DNA of 12,842 bases from Planctomycetota bacterium (GTDB lineage: Bacteria > Planctomycetota > SKW154), in contig JAOAAR010000019.1 in the NCBI GenBank assembly GCA_026418755.1, positions 1 through 12,842 on the forward strand, written 5' to 3'. The notes beneath the pieces were generated by a model. The model had not been told where the DNA came from. It worked only from the letters and a program-made list of their open reading frames with translations, and did not search any database. Each line of letters opens with the position of its first letter. Position 1 is the stretch's first letter. Positions 7,123 to 12,842 of this stretch are shown one piece after another. Position numbers and translations under genes: made by a program.

Positions 7123-8061
7123 TCAGGCAGGGTTTGAAAAGTTGGGAGAAAGCACATCAGCGATGCTCGGCGCATCGATGAACAACATCAGCAGACGGTC
7201 AATTCCTAATGCGATTCCGGCGCACCGCGGCAGCCCCTTTTTTAGAGCATCCAACAACTCTACATCCATTATTTTACCTTCTCGCTCGGATGCTTCCCGA
7301 AACCTCCTTTCCTGCTCTTCCGCCTCTGTCAGTTCCGAATAACCGTCCGCTAACTCCATCCCGCATATGTAAAGTTCCACCCGCTCCAGTAAGTCTGCTC
7401 TCCCCTCTTTCTCCTTCGCCATTGTCCCGAGTCTCTTTGGATAGTCATACAGAAAAGTTGGTCTTCCCATCCCCAGTTTCGGCTCAACCTTCTCTATCAA
7501 GGTCTTGAAAAACCAGTCTTCCCAGTCTTCTCTTTCCGAGAACAACTCCGCACCTGCATACCTCCTGAACGCTTCACTCAGGGAGAGTTTCTCCCATTCT
7601 TCGAAGAGGGCGCACTTCATCCCTTGATAACTTATCTCCTCCTTTCCCAGAGCATTTGCAACGGTTTGGATGAGCGCAACTGTGTCCTCCATCATATCGT
7701 TGTAATCCGCATCTTTGCGATACCATTCTAAGATGGTGAACTCCGGGTTGTGAGTCCTCGTCACTTCTCCGTCTCTAAAACCTCTTGTAATCTGAAAGAT
7801 TCTTTCAAATCCCGCCGCTAACATCTTCTTCATTTCGTTCTCAGGAGAGGCGCTCAAAAAGAACTTCTGCTTTCTACCAGAAAAATCCTGCACAACAACA
7901 GACAGGTCTTTGATGTTCGGGTCAAGACACTGATACGAGACCATAATAGGGGTTTCGACTTCGAGAAACCCTTCTTTGTAAAAAAATTCTCTGACACTCT
8001 TTAAGAGAAGAGAACGCGCCTCAACCGTTTTGTACGCCCATTCTTTCCTTCTCATACCCAT
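7123..8061 (-). CDS. epmA: EpmA/GenX-type elongation factor P (R)-beta-lysine ligase
   Basis: This is a 312-aa class II lysyl-tRNA-synthetase-like protein consisting only of the catalytic domain; the OB-fold anticodon-binding domain of LysRS is absent, as in EpmA (325 aa in E. coli). EpmA attaches (R)-beta-lysine to a conserved lysine of EF-P, which helps ribosomes through proline runs. Motif 2 is at about 94-114 (FRDGEVTRTHNPEFTILEWY), the substrate segment GMELADGYSELT at 234-245, and motif 3 GIALGIDRLLML at 282-293. A284 aligns with E. coli EpmA A298, which sets preference for beta-lysine; LysRS has glycine there. AGGAG lies 7 bases before the ATG at 8061. It follows the coiled-coil gene by 30 bases on the same strand. 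No efp or epmB gene is in the window, so they must lie elsewhere if the pathway is complete. Confidence 0.88.
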   Translation of the reverse strand: MGMRRKEWAYKTVEARSLLLKSVREFFYKEGFLEVETPIMVSYQCLDPNIKDLSVVVQDFSGRKQKFFLSASPENEMKKMLAAGFERIFQITRGFRDGEVTRTHNPEFTILEWYRKDADYNDMMEDTVALIQTVANALGKEEISYQGMKCALFEEWEKLSLSEAFRRYAGAELFSEREDWEDWFFKTLIEKVEPKLGMGRPTFLYDYPKRLGTMAKEKEGRADLLERVELYICGMELADGYSELTEAEEQERRFREASEREGKIMDVELLDALKKGLPRCAGIALGIDRLLMLFIDAPSIADVLSPNFSNPA

Positions 8062-8091
8062 TCTTTTTCTCCTGCCTGTCTCGCCGGATAG

Positions 8092-9024
8092 TCACCGCCC
8101 TAATTTCGAGAAATCGGTGCCGTAGAAACTCAACGGCATATTGGGCGGAAATTTGTATATATCTTCGCGCAGATAAGTCTCATTCACTTTTTTCGTCTGC
8201 TCTTCCGTTAAGAAACGCCTCATCTCTTCTTGAGTTTTCTTCCTCTGCTTGTAAAGAGCATACCCCAACCTGACTGTCGGACTCTCCTTGCCAAGAAACT
8301 CGACTAAGTCAAATCTCCCTTCCATCATTTTCTGAGCCGCTTCCTTGTCCTCGCTCAACTTCTGGAGGTTCTGTATGTCTTCAGTGATTGCCGTCAAAGC
8401 GCTCATCACCAGTTTCGCAAAATCCATCTTCTCAACTTCTTCGGAAGCAATCTTTACATTCTCCTTAAGAAACCCCTTCAAAGCCTCTCTCATCCTACCG
8501 CTTTCGTCTTTCAGAACATCGTTTAAGGATAAACGCTGTCCTTCTGTAAGGTCTAAATCTTTCGCCGCTTCTTCCGGCACTTCTTCGCCGATTGTCAGCG
8601 CTTTCGTAAAAATCTCCGTCAGCCTCTTCATCTCCTCTTCCCACTTCTTCTCTTCTTCCGTCTTCGCCGTCTCCTGCACTGGCGGCTTCGACGGACTCTT
8701 CACGGTGAACTCTCCTTTCGCTAACGCCTCTTTTATCTTCGCTAACTCCGTCTTCGCAGCCTCAAGAGCCTCTCCTAACTCACTCTTTTTCGCCTCCAGT
8801 TCGAGATTGCGGAGAAAAAGTTCATCCCTTTCTCGGGTCATAGAATCGAGTCTCTTCCTCAATTCTTCAAGAATTTCCGCCTGTCGGGAAACCTCTTTTT
8901 TCGCCACCTCCGCCTCGGCTTCGGATTCTCGCATCCTCCTTTCAAGCAGAACAGAATAAAAAACCGCTGCCATCAAGACGGCAAGTGCCACTCCTATGCC
9001 GACTCCGATAAGGAGATTTTTCAC
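8092..9024 (-). CDS. Membrane-anchored coiled-coil protein with two LTxxQ motifs, function unknown
   Basis: I do not recognise this 310-aa protein. Residues 4-26 form one hydrophobic helix (LLIGVGIGVALAVLMAAVFYSVL), followed by a charged, probably coiled-coil stretch at 29-105 rich in E, K, R and L, a short P/S/K-rich linker (106-120) and a mostly helical C-terminal domain. That domain contains LTEGQ at 159-163 and LTEEQ at 272-276, the motif type seen in Spy/CpxP-like periplasmic proteins. If real, the body lies outside the cytoplasm and the helix is an uncleaved anchor. The start is GTG at 9024, supported by AAGGAG 7 bases upstream (complement of 9032-9037). It is the first gene of a probable two-gene unit with epmA. 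The family assignment is weak, and the LTxxQ match could be coincidental in a charged helical protein. Confidence 0.8.
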   Translation of the reverse strand: MKNLLIGVGIGVALAVLMAAVFYSVLLERRMRESEAEAEVAKKEVSRQAEILEELRKRLDSMTRERDELFLRNLELEAKKSELGEALEAAKTELAKIKEALAKGEFTVKSPSKPPVQETAKTEEEKKWEEEMKRLTEIFTKALTIGEEVPEEAAKDLDLTEGQRLSLNDVLKDESGRMREALKGFLKENVKIASEEVEKMDFAKLVMSALTAITEDIQNLQKLSEDKEAAQKMMEGRFDLVEFLGKESPTVRLGYALYKQRKKTQEEMRRFLTEEQTKKVNETYLREDIYKFPPNMPLSFYGTDFSKLGR

Positions 9025-9058
9025 AGTCTCTCTCCTTCAGCCCGCCTACGCAAAGTAA

Positions 9059-9066
9059 ATGATACA
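9059..9066 (-). promoter_or_regulatory. Candidate -10 element for the coiled-coil/epmA unit
   Basis: ATGATACA on the + strand gives TGTATCAT on the - strand, the same octamer found upstream of the AOR gene at 7057-7064. TATCAT would be a -10 box 35-42 bases before the GTG start. I see no good -35 hexamer at 16-18 bases spacing. Confidence 0.3.
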
Positions 9067-9230
9067 CGAAAGGCACGGTGAAGACACACCTTTTCGCAGA
9101 GAAAAAAGCACCGATGAAAAAGTCAAGTCCAGAATGTTCCGTAAACTCGCATCTTTCTAACCTCCTCCTGTATGAATATGAATCTGTTCCTTTTCTACGA
9201 ACGAGGATTTTAAGGCTCGAAATTTTTTCT

Positions 9231-9258
9231 TTGCATACCTTTCTTCATTTTATAAAAT
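9231..9258 (+). promoter_or_regulatory. Candidate promoter for the propeller lipoprotein
   Basis: TTGCAT at 9231-9236 and TAAAAT at 9253-9258 are 16 bases apart in an AT-rich tract, about 40 bases upstream of the ATG at 9298. The -10 is fair and the -35 weak (TTG only). The AAGGAGGAAGAA just before the ATG is a very strong ribosome binding site. Confidence 0.35.
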
Positions 9259-9297
9259 TTTTGCTATTAAGAATATGGTTCTTTTAAGGAGGAAGAA

Positions 9298-10644
9298 ATG
9301 AAGAAAGTTTCGAGTATCATTCTCTTTCTGTTTTTACTCTCTCTTCTGTTTCCCACAGGTTGTGGGCGGAAGGGAAAGTCTCGTACCCCTTCTGGCGGAG
9401 GGACACCTCCAAGTTCGGCTTTTTCTCGCTCCTGGGGGACATCAGGATTTGATTACATTCAGGGAATAGCGATTGGCTCTGATGGGAGTATTTACTGCGC
9501 AGGGTATCTTGGTAGCGGACTGACCAAATTTGAGGGGCTACTTCTCAAATACACCTCAGACGGAACTCTCGTATGGGCGAAGTCTTTCGGCGACACCAAC
9601 CGCAATGATGTGAGATTCTGGGCTATCGCGGTTGATTCCTCGAACAACATCTACTGTGCCGGCTACTGGGCATTCCTTAACGCTTCTTCCGATGACGATG
9701 CCTTACTCGTCTCATTCGATTCGAACGGGAATCTCAGATGGGCTAAAACCTGGGATGCTGCTCTCTCTAACTCATGGGAACGTTTTGATAGCGTTACTGT
9801 TGATTCTTCAGATAACATTTACTGTGCAGGACAAGTTGAACAGATGGCTTCCAATACTCGTGATGGCTTATTAGTCAAGTTCTCTTCTAATAATGGCAAC
9901 CTTTTATGGGCGAAAGTTTGGAACGGCTCAGGAAATGACAGTTTCGAAGTGGTGAGATTCTCTGGTGGCTATATCTACGCCGCCGGCTATACGAATAACG
10001 GTGTAAATGATGATGCACTTCTTGTGAAATACGACCCTTCAGGAAGTATCGGCTGGTCTAAAAGTTACGCCATCTCTGCCTATAATTATGATGAGGGTTG
10101 GGATGCTGTCACCGTCGATTCTTTGGGGAATATCTACTGTGTAGGAAACATCATATCTACTAAGAATCTCCTGCTCGCAAAATGTTCTTCTGACGGTTCT
10201 ATGCAGTGGGCAAAAGTCTGGACAAGCAGCGGAGATGATTGGGTCAATGGGATGGAGCGCGATTCAAAAGGCAATATTTACTGCGTCGGCTACACCGCTC
10301 TATTTGCCTCAAGCACTGGCAACGATGGGTTCCTTATAGCGCTTGATTCTAATGGGACGATTTCTCGCTCTTATGCATGGCGTGGAAACCTTCACGATTA
10401 TCTTGAAGGAGTCGCTGTTAGCGCAAACGACGATGTTTATTCCGCCGGCTATTCGAGTAGCTCTACAGGCTCATGGCAGCCTATAACCGTAGGAAGTGCA
10501 ACATCCACCTCAGTAGCAGTCTCGACTCCAAGCGTCACAGGCAGCAGTATATCGGGGACATTGAGTAGCCAGAGCGGTGTTTTGGGAAACCCATCGGGAA
10601 CCGGCACCGGCGAATACGACGCCTTACTTATGAGGAACTGGTAA
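9298..10644 (+). CDS. Lipoprotein with seven SBBP-type beta-propeller repeats
   Basis: This 448-aa exported protein begins with a lipoprotein signal: KK, a hydrophobic core at 7-18 and a lipobox ending PTGC with C22 as the modified cysteine (proline at -3 is unusual). A G/S/P/T-rich linker (23-41) follows. Residues 42-448 contain seven repeats of about 45-55 aa with the pattern D-S-x-G-N-I-Y-C-A-G-Y ... D-A-L-L-V-K-Y-D-S-N-G-x-x-x-W-A-K-x-W, the SBBP beta-propeller repeat. Y-C/A/S-A/V-G marks are at C67, C120, C176, A227, C281, C329 and S382. The N-terminal SRSWG resembles the final strand of a repeat and the last repeat ends at DALLMRNW, so the ring probably closes by N- and C-terminal strand exchange. 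The seventh repeat carries a Ser/Thr/Gly-rich insert at about 386-437. Function is probably surface display or binding; no catalytic residues are seen. Confidence 0.87.
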   Translation: MKKVSSIILFLFLLSLLFPTGCGRKGKSRTPSGGGTPPSSAFSRSWGTSGFDYIQGIAIGSDGSIYCAGYLGSGLTKFEGLLLKYTSDGTLVWAKSFGDTNRNDVRFWAIAVDSSNNIYCAGYWAFLNASSDDDALLVSFDSNGNLRWAKTWDAALSNSWERFDSVTVDSSDNIYCAGQVEQMASNTRDGLLVKFSSNNGNLLWAKVWNGSGNDSFEVVRFSGGYIYAAGYTNNGVNDDALLVKYDPSGSIGWSKSYAISAYNYDEGWDAVTVDSLGNIYCVGNIISTKNLLLAKCSSDGSMQWAKVWTSSGDDWVNGMERDSKGNIYCVGYTALFASSTGNDGFLIALDSNGTISRSYAWRGNLHDYLEGVAVSANDDVYSAGYSSSSTGSWQPITVGSATSTSVAVSTPSVTGSSISGTLSSQSGVLGNPSGTGTGEYDALLMRNW

Positions 10645-10685
10645 GGCGTTGGACCAGCCTCTTCAACAATTGATAAAGCCGAACT

Positions 10686-10712
10686 CCCCTTACCAAGCAG
10701 AGATATAAGGGG
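10686..10712 (+). terminator. Hairpin downstream of the lipoprotein gene, possible terminator
   Basis: CCCCTTA at 10686-10692 pairs perfectly with TAAGGGG at 10706-10712 around a 13-base loop, 42 bases after the lipoprotein stop. The following bases (TAGCCCTCTTTCCC) are pyrimidine-rich but not a clean T tract, so termination is plausible but not certain. Confidence 0.4.
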
Positions 10713-10737
10713 TAGCCCTCTTTCCCAATAAACTTTC

Positions 10738-10792
10738 TATCACTCTTGGTGGTGAACTGGCAACGCAGATGGTATGACGAACAAGAGTGATA
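10738..10792. repeat. 11-bp perfect inverted repeat with a 33-base spacer
   Basis: TATCACTCTTG at 10738-10748 is the exact reverse complement of CAAGAGTGATA at 10782-10792. The arms enclose 33 bases. The element lies between the lipoprotein and moxR genes, 120 bases before the moxR start. It could be a stem-loop RNA, a paired protein-binding site or a remnant of a small mobile element. No target-site duplication is obvious. Confidence 0.5.
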
Positions 10793-10875
10793 CGGCTGAC
10801 AAATGAGTCCGAGGGAGTAGAGGGAGCGTGGAGATGGGCAGCAAGTTTATGGGCGTAAGAGAGAGGTTTTAAGAG

Positions 10876-10881
10876 TATAAT
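10876..10881 (+). promoter_or_regulatory. Consensus -10 box for the moxR-DUF58 operon
   Basis: A perfect TATAAT lies 30 bases before the moxR ATG, which would give a short leader with the purine-rich ribosome binding site AGGAGAGGAG at 10900-10909. No -35 hexamer is recognisable at 16-18 bases, so the promoter would depend on the -10 or on an activator. Confidence 0.45.
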
Positions 10882-10911
10882 ATTTTTGGAGAGGGTTTCA
10901 GGAGAGGAGAA

Positions 10912-11853
10912 ATGGATTTTGAAGAGGCAAGGCGGAAAGTAGGGAGCCTGATAGAGAATGTAGAGAAAGTTTTTGTCGGCAAACACGAGGTGGTGAAGTT
11001 AGCGGTTACGGGCTTATTGGCAGGTGGGCATATTTTGATTGAGGATGTTCCAGGGGTGGGGAAGACTCTCCTTGCGCAGGCGATTGCGAAATCGGTAAAC
11101 GGCAGATTCAGCAGAATCCAGTTCACACCGGACTTACTGCCCTCTGACATCATAGGGGTCTCTGTATTTTCACAGAAGGAGGACAGGTTCGTTTTCCGTC
11201 CTGGACCTCTCTTCACGAACATTCTTCTGGCAGATGAGATAAACAGAACAACGCCGCGGACTCAATCTGCGCTCCTGGAAGCGATGAACACAGCGCAAGT
11301 TTCTGTGGACGGGCACACATATGATTTAAGTGTGCCGTTTATGGTACTGGCGACGCAGAACCCTTATGAGTTTGAGGGAACATATCCTCTGCCAGAATCC
11401 CAGTTGGACCGGTTTATGATGCGGCTGGAGATAGGATACCCTTCAAGCAGCGAGGAGAAAAGGATGATTCTTTTGCAGACATACAAACACCCGCTCGAAG
11501 AGTTGGGAGCGGTGATGGAGTGTGAGGAGATAAAAAGGTTGCAAGAACAGGTTAAGAATGTGCGAATAGAAGTTACTCTTTTGAATTATCTTCTGGAGAT
11601 AGTGGCGAAGACGCGTGAGAACAAGTTTTTCGAGGTTGGAGCATCTCCGCGGGGTGCGCTTATGTTCCGTCGTGCATCCCAGGCGTTCGCACTGGTTGAA
11701 GGAAGAGATTTTGTGATTCCTGACGATATAAAGTTTCTGGCGATTGCCGTTTTGGCGCATCGGCTCATCTTGCGCGGAGTTGCCCGTCAGGATGCGCGCA
11801 AATCTGCCAAAATCTTGAAAGAGTGTGTAGATTCTGTAAAGGTGCCGCTTTGA
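10912..11853 (+). CDS. moxR: MoxR-family AAA+ ATPase
   Basis: This 313-aa cytoplasmic AAA+ ATPase belongs to the MoxR family, whose members act as chaperone-like factors and are typically encoded beside DUF58 and von Willebrand A-domain proteins. The Walker A loop PGVGKT is at 47-52, Walker B LLADEIN at 105-111, sensor 1 ATQNP at 147-151, the arginine-finger segment LDRF at 165-168 and the sensor 2 motif GASPRG at 243-248. The C-terminal lid includes the RRASQAFALVEGRDFVIPDDIK segment from 253. Length is normal for the family and all catalytic motifs are intact. The stop codon TGA shares one base with the ATG of the next gene, so the two are translationally coupled. The client process cannot be inferred from the ATPase itself. 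Confidence 0.95.
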   Translation: MDFEEARRKVGSLIENVEKVFVGKHEVVKLAVTGLLAGGHILIEDVPGVGKTLLAQAIAKSVNGRFSRIQFTPDLLPSDIIGVSVFSQKEDRFVFRPGPLFTNILLADEINRTTPRTQSALLEAMNTAQVSVDGHTYDLSVPFMVLATQNPYEFEGTYPLPESQLDRFMMRLEIGYPSSSEEKRMILLQTYKHPLEELGAVMECEEIKRLQEQVKNVRIEVTLLNYLLEIVAKTRENKFFEVGASPRGALMFRRASQAFALVEGRDFVIPDDIKFLAIAVLAHRLILRGVARQDARKSAKILKECVDSVKVPL

Positions 11854-12823
11854 TGGAGAGAGACTATCAGGGGCTTGACCCCTCAGTTGGAAGAAAGTTT
11901 ATTTGCCGGATGTTCGAGCCACGATATTTCCTTATCCGACAGTCAATCACATTGGGGCTCGGCTTGCTGGCAGCACTCACATGGAGCGTTACGCTCGCCT
12001 TCGTCTTCTTAAGCGTTTTAACGGTTCTCATCCTTCTTAAAATTTACATCTGGGTCACTTCTCTTCCTCTGTTCCGCAGACTCATCCGCCCGCGTAGAAT
12101 CATTGTCACAGCAGAAGGGTGGTGGTTCATCCTTTTCACAATTGCTGTTGGCGTGGCAGCAATCAATACGGGCGTGAGCCTTCTATATCTGGTTTTTGCG
12201 ATGTTGCCCTCGCTTATCGTCGTTTCAGGGATTCTGTTGGAACTCTCTTTCAGAAAGATGGAAGTAGAGAGGCTGGTTCCGCCTGCAGTTTTTTGTGGGG
12301 AGGTTTTTGAAATTGAAACGGTGTTGAGTAACCACAAAAAACTTTTCGCCGCTTATTCCATTTCTCTGGAGGAGGTGGGCGATTCCTCCCTTGAGGTGGG
12401 GGAATCTCCTTATGTGTTGCGGGTCCCGCCAGATGGGAGAGAATGGGTGCGCTACAACTGTGTGGCACGGAAGCGAGGAGTTCTCAACTTAAAGGGAGTG
12501 GTGTTGAAGAGTGTTTATCCATTTGGGTTTTTCAACAAGAGAATGGCTATAGAACATAGAGATTCTGTTTTGGTTTATCCTGAGATTATTCCAATCCGGG
12601 GAGATATTCTGCCGTCTGCTGGTCAGAGACAGCATATCCTGCGGCGTGTTTCGCCTTTTCTTGCGGGAGACGAAGATTTTCGCGACTTAAAGGAGTTCAG
12701 AGAAGGTGAGAACCCGAGGCGGATTCACTGGCCGCTTTCTGCGAAGCACAACAAATTGCTGGTGCGGGAGATGGAGAAGCAGCGTGCAGGGAGGCTTCTC
12801 TTAGTGCTGGACAAGAGTATACC
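11853..12823 (+). CDS. DUF58 family membrane protein, 3' partial
   Basis: This frame starts at the ATG overlapping the moxR stop and runs off the window. About 323 residues are genomic; the codons after 12823 come from the adaptor. The DUF58 signature is clear at residues 275-307 (DFRDLKEFREGENPRRIHW, then a KLLVRE segment). Upstream lies the usual hydrophobic pair at about 90-130, followed by a beta-rich domain that starts with the typical MEVERLVPPAVFCGE segment near 136. An additional hydrophobic pair at about 32-68 precedes the RPRRIIVTAEGW segment where DUF58 proteins normally begin, so this one has an extra N-terminal region of about 80 residues. The missing 3' end probably encodes the rest of the von Willebrand-like part. 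Genes such as a transglutaminase-like or vWA protein often follow. It is presumably the partner of the MoxR ATPase. Confidence 0.88.
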
Positions 12824-12842
12824 CTGTCTCTTATACACATCT
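12824..12842 (-). other. Tn5 mosaic-end (Nextera) adaptor sequence at the contig end
   Basis: The last 19 bases are CTGTCTCTTATACACATCT, the exact reverse complement of the Tn5 mosaic end. This is adaptor read-through, not genome, and it truncates the DUF58 gene. Residues encoded after 12823 should be ignored. Confidence 0.97.

Larger units (their letters stand above)
9025..9297. other. Divergent intergenic region
   Basis: These 273 bases separate two divergent transcription units and must carry both promoters. The right half (about 9210-9280) is strongly AT-rich. The open frame 9078-9287 has no recognisable product and runs through the presumed promoter, so I do not call it. No RNA gene is apparent. 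Confidence 0.6.
10645..10911. other. Intergenic region with two inverted repeats and a promoter
   Basis: This 267-base gap separates the lipoprotein gene from moxR. It holds the hairpin at 10686-10712, the long inverted repeat at 10738-10792, a purine-rich stretch at about 10805-10870 and the TATAAT at 10876-10881. No coding frame in it looks real. Confidence 0.6.

Noticed and set aside
7123..8061. Annotation as a bacterial lysyl-tRNA synthetase
   Set aside because: The anticodon-binding OB-fold domain is absent, and the EpmA-specific alanine is present in motif 3.
10690..10986. A 98-aa - strand gene opposite the moxR start
   Set aside because: It crosses the promoter and the start of moxR on the opposite strand and has no recognisable domain or ribosome binding site.
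1..12842. A 12.8-kb composite transposon bounded by 19-bp terminal inverted repeats
   Set aside because: The repeats are the synthetic Tn5 mosaic end used in library preparation, they sit exactly at the contig ends, and no transposase gene is present.
1..12842. CRISPR arrays, tRNA or rRNA genes
   Set aside because: I found no regularly spaced direct repeats and no recognisable tRNA cloverleaf or rRNA segments in the intergenic stretches.

Overview
The window is a moderate-GC bacterial contig, most likely from an uncultured anaerobe. The anaerobe call rests on the gene content: iron-sulfur flavoenzymes and a tungsten-type aldehyde ferredoxin oxidoreductase (AOR). The bacterial call rests on strong GGAGG-type ribosome binding sites, a lipoprotein signal, an EF-P lysine ligase (EpmA/GenX) and a MoxR-DUF58 pair. 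I cannot name the phylum. Both ends carry the 19-base Tn5 mosaic end used in Nextera library preparation, in inverted orientation, so they are sequencing adaptors and not part of the genome.

Region 1 (about 80-4825, + strand) is a tight four-gene operon: a NuoE/HydC-like [2Fe-2S] protein; a NuoF/HydB-like FMN/NADH subunit with an N-terminal [2Fe-2S] domain and a C-terminal 2x[4Fe-4S] domain; a short NuoG/HydA-N-terminus-like iron-sulfur protein with no catalytic domain and a cysteine-rich tail; and a protein related to the FMN domain of glutamate synthase. The first two subunits have the domain layout of electron-bifurcating HydABC-type enzymes (the HydB/HydC or Bfu group), but there is no H-cluster hydrogenase. 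My inference is that the glutamate-synthase-like flavoprotein replaces the hydrogenase as the catalytic partner. This is the strongest candidate for an undescribed system here.

Region 2 (5219-9024, - strand) holds an AOR that converges on region 1 across a 393-base gap without a convincing gene, then an EpmA/GenX-type (R)-beta-lysine ligase and, upstream of it, a membrane-anchored coiled-coil protein with two LTxxQ motifs. The last two genes probably form one transcript. The AOR and this pair are each preceded by the same ATGATACA octamer, which read on the - strand contains a -10-like TATCAT.

Region 3 (9298-12823, + strand) begins with a lipoprotein built from seven SBBP-type beta-propeller repeats. 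A 267-base gap follows with two strong inverted repeats and a consensus TATAAT. The window ends with a MoxR AAA+ ATPase whose stop overlaps the start of a DUF58 membrane protein, which is cut by the contig end. MoxR and DUF58 proteins commonly act together in cell-envelope or complex-assembly functions.

How the genes might work together: AOR reduces ferredoxin while oxidising aldehydes, and the NuoEF-like module would exchange electrons between NAD(P)H, ferredoxin and the substrate of the glutamate-synthase-like flavoprotein. No substrate can be read from the sequence.
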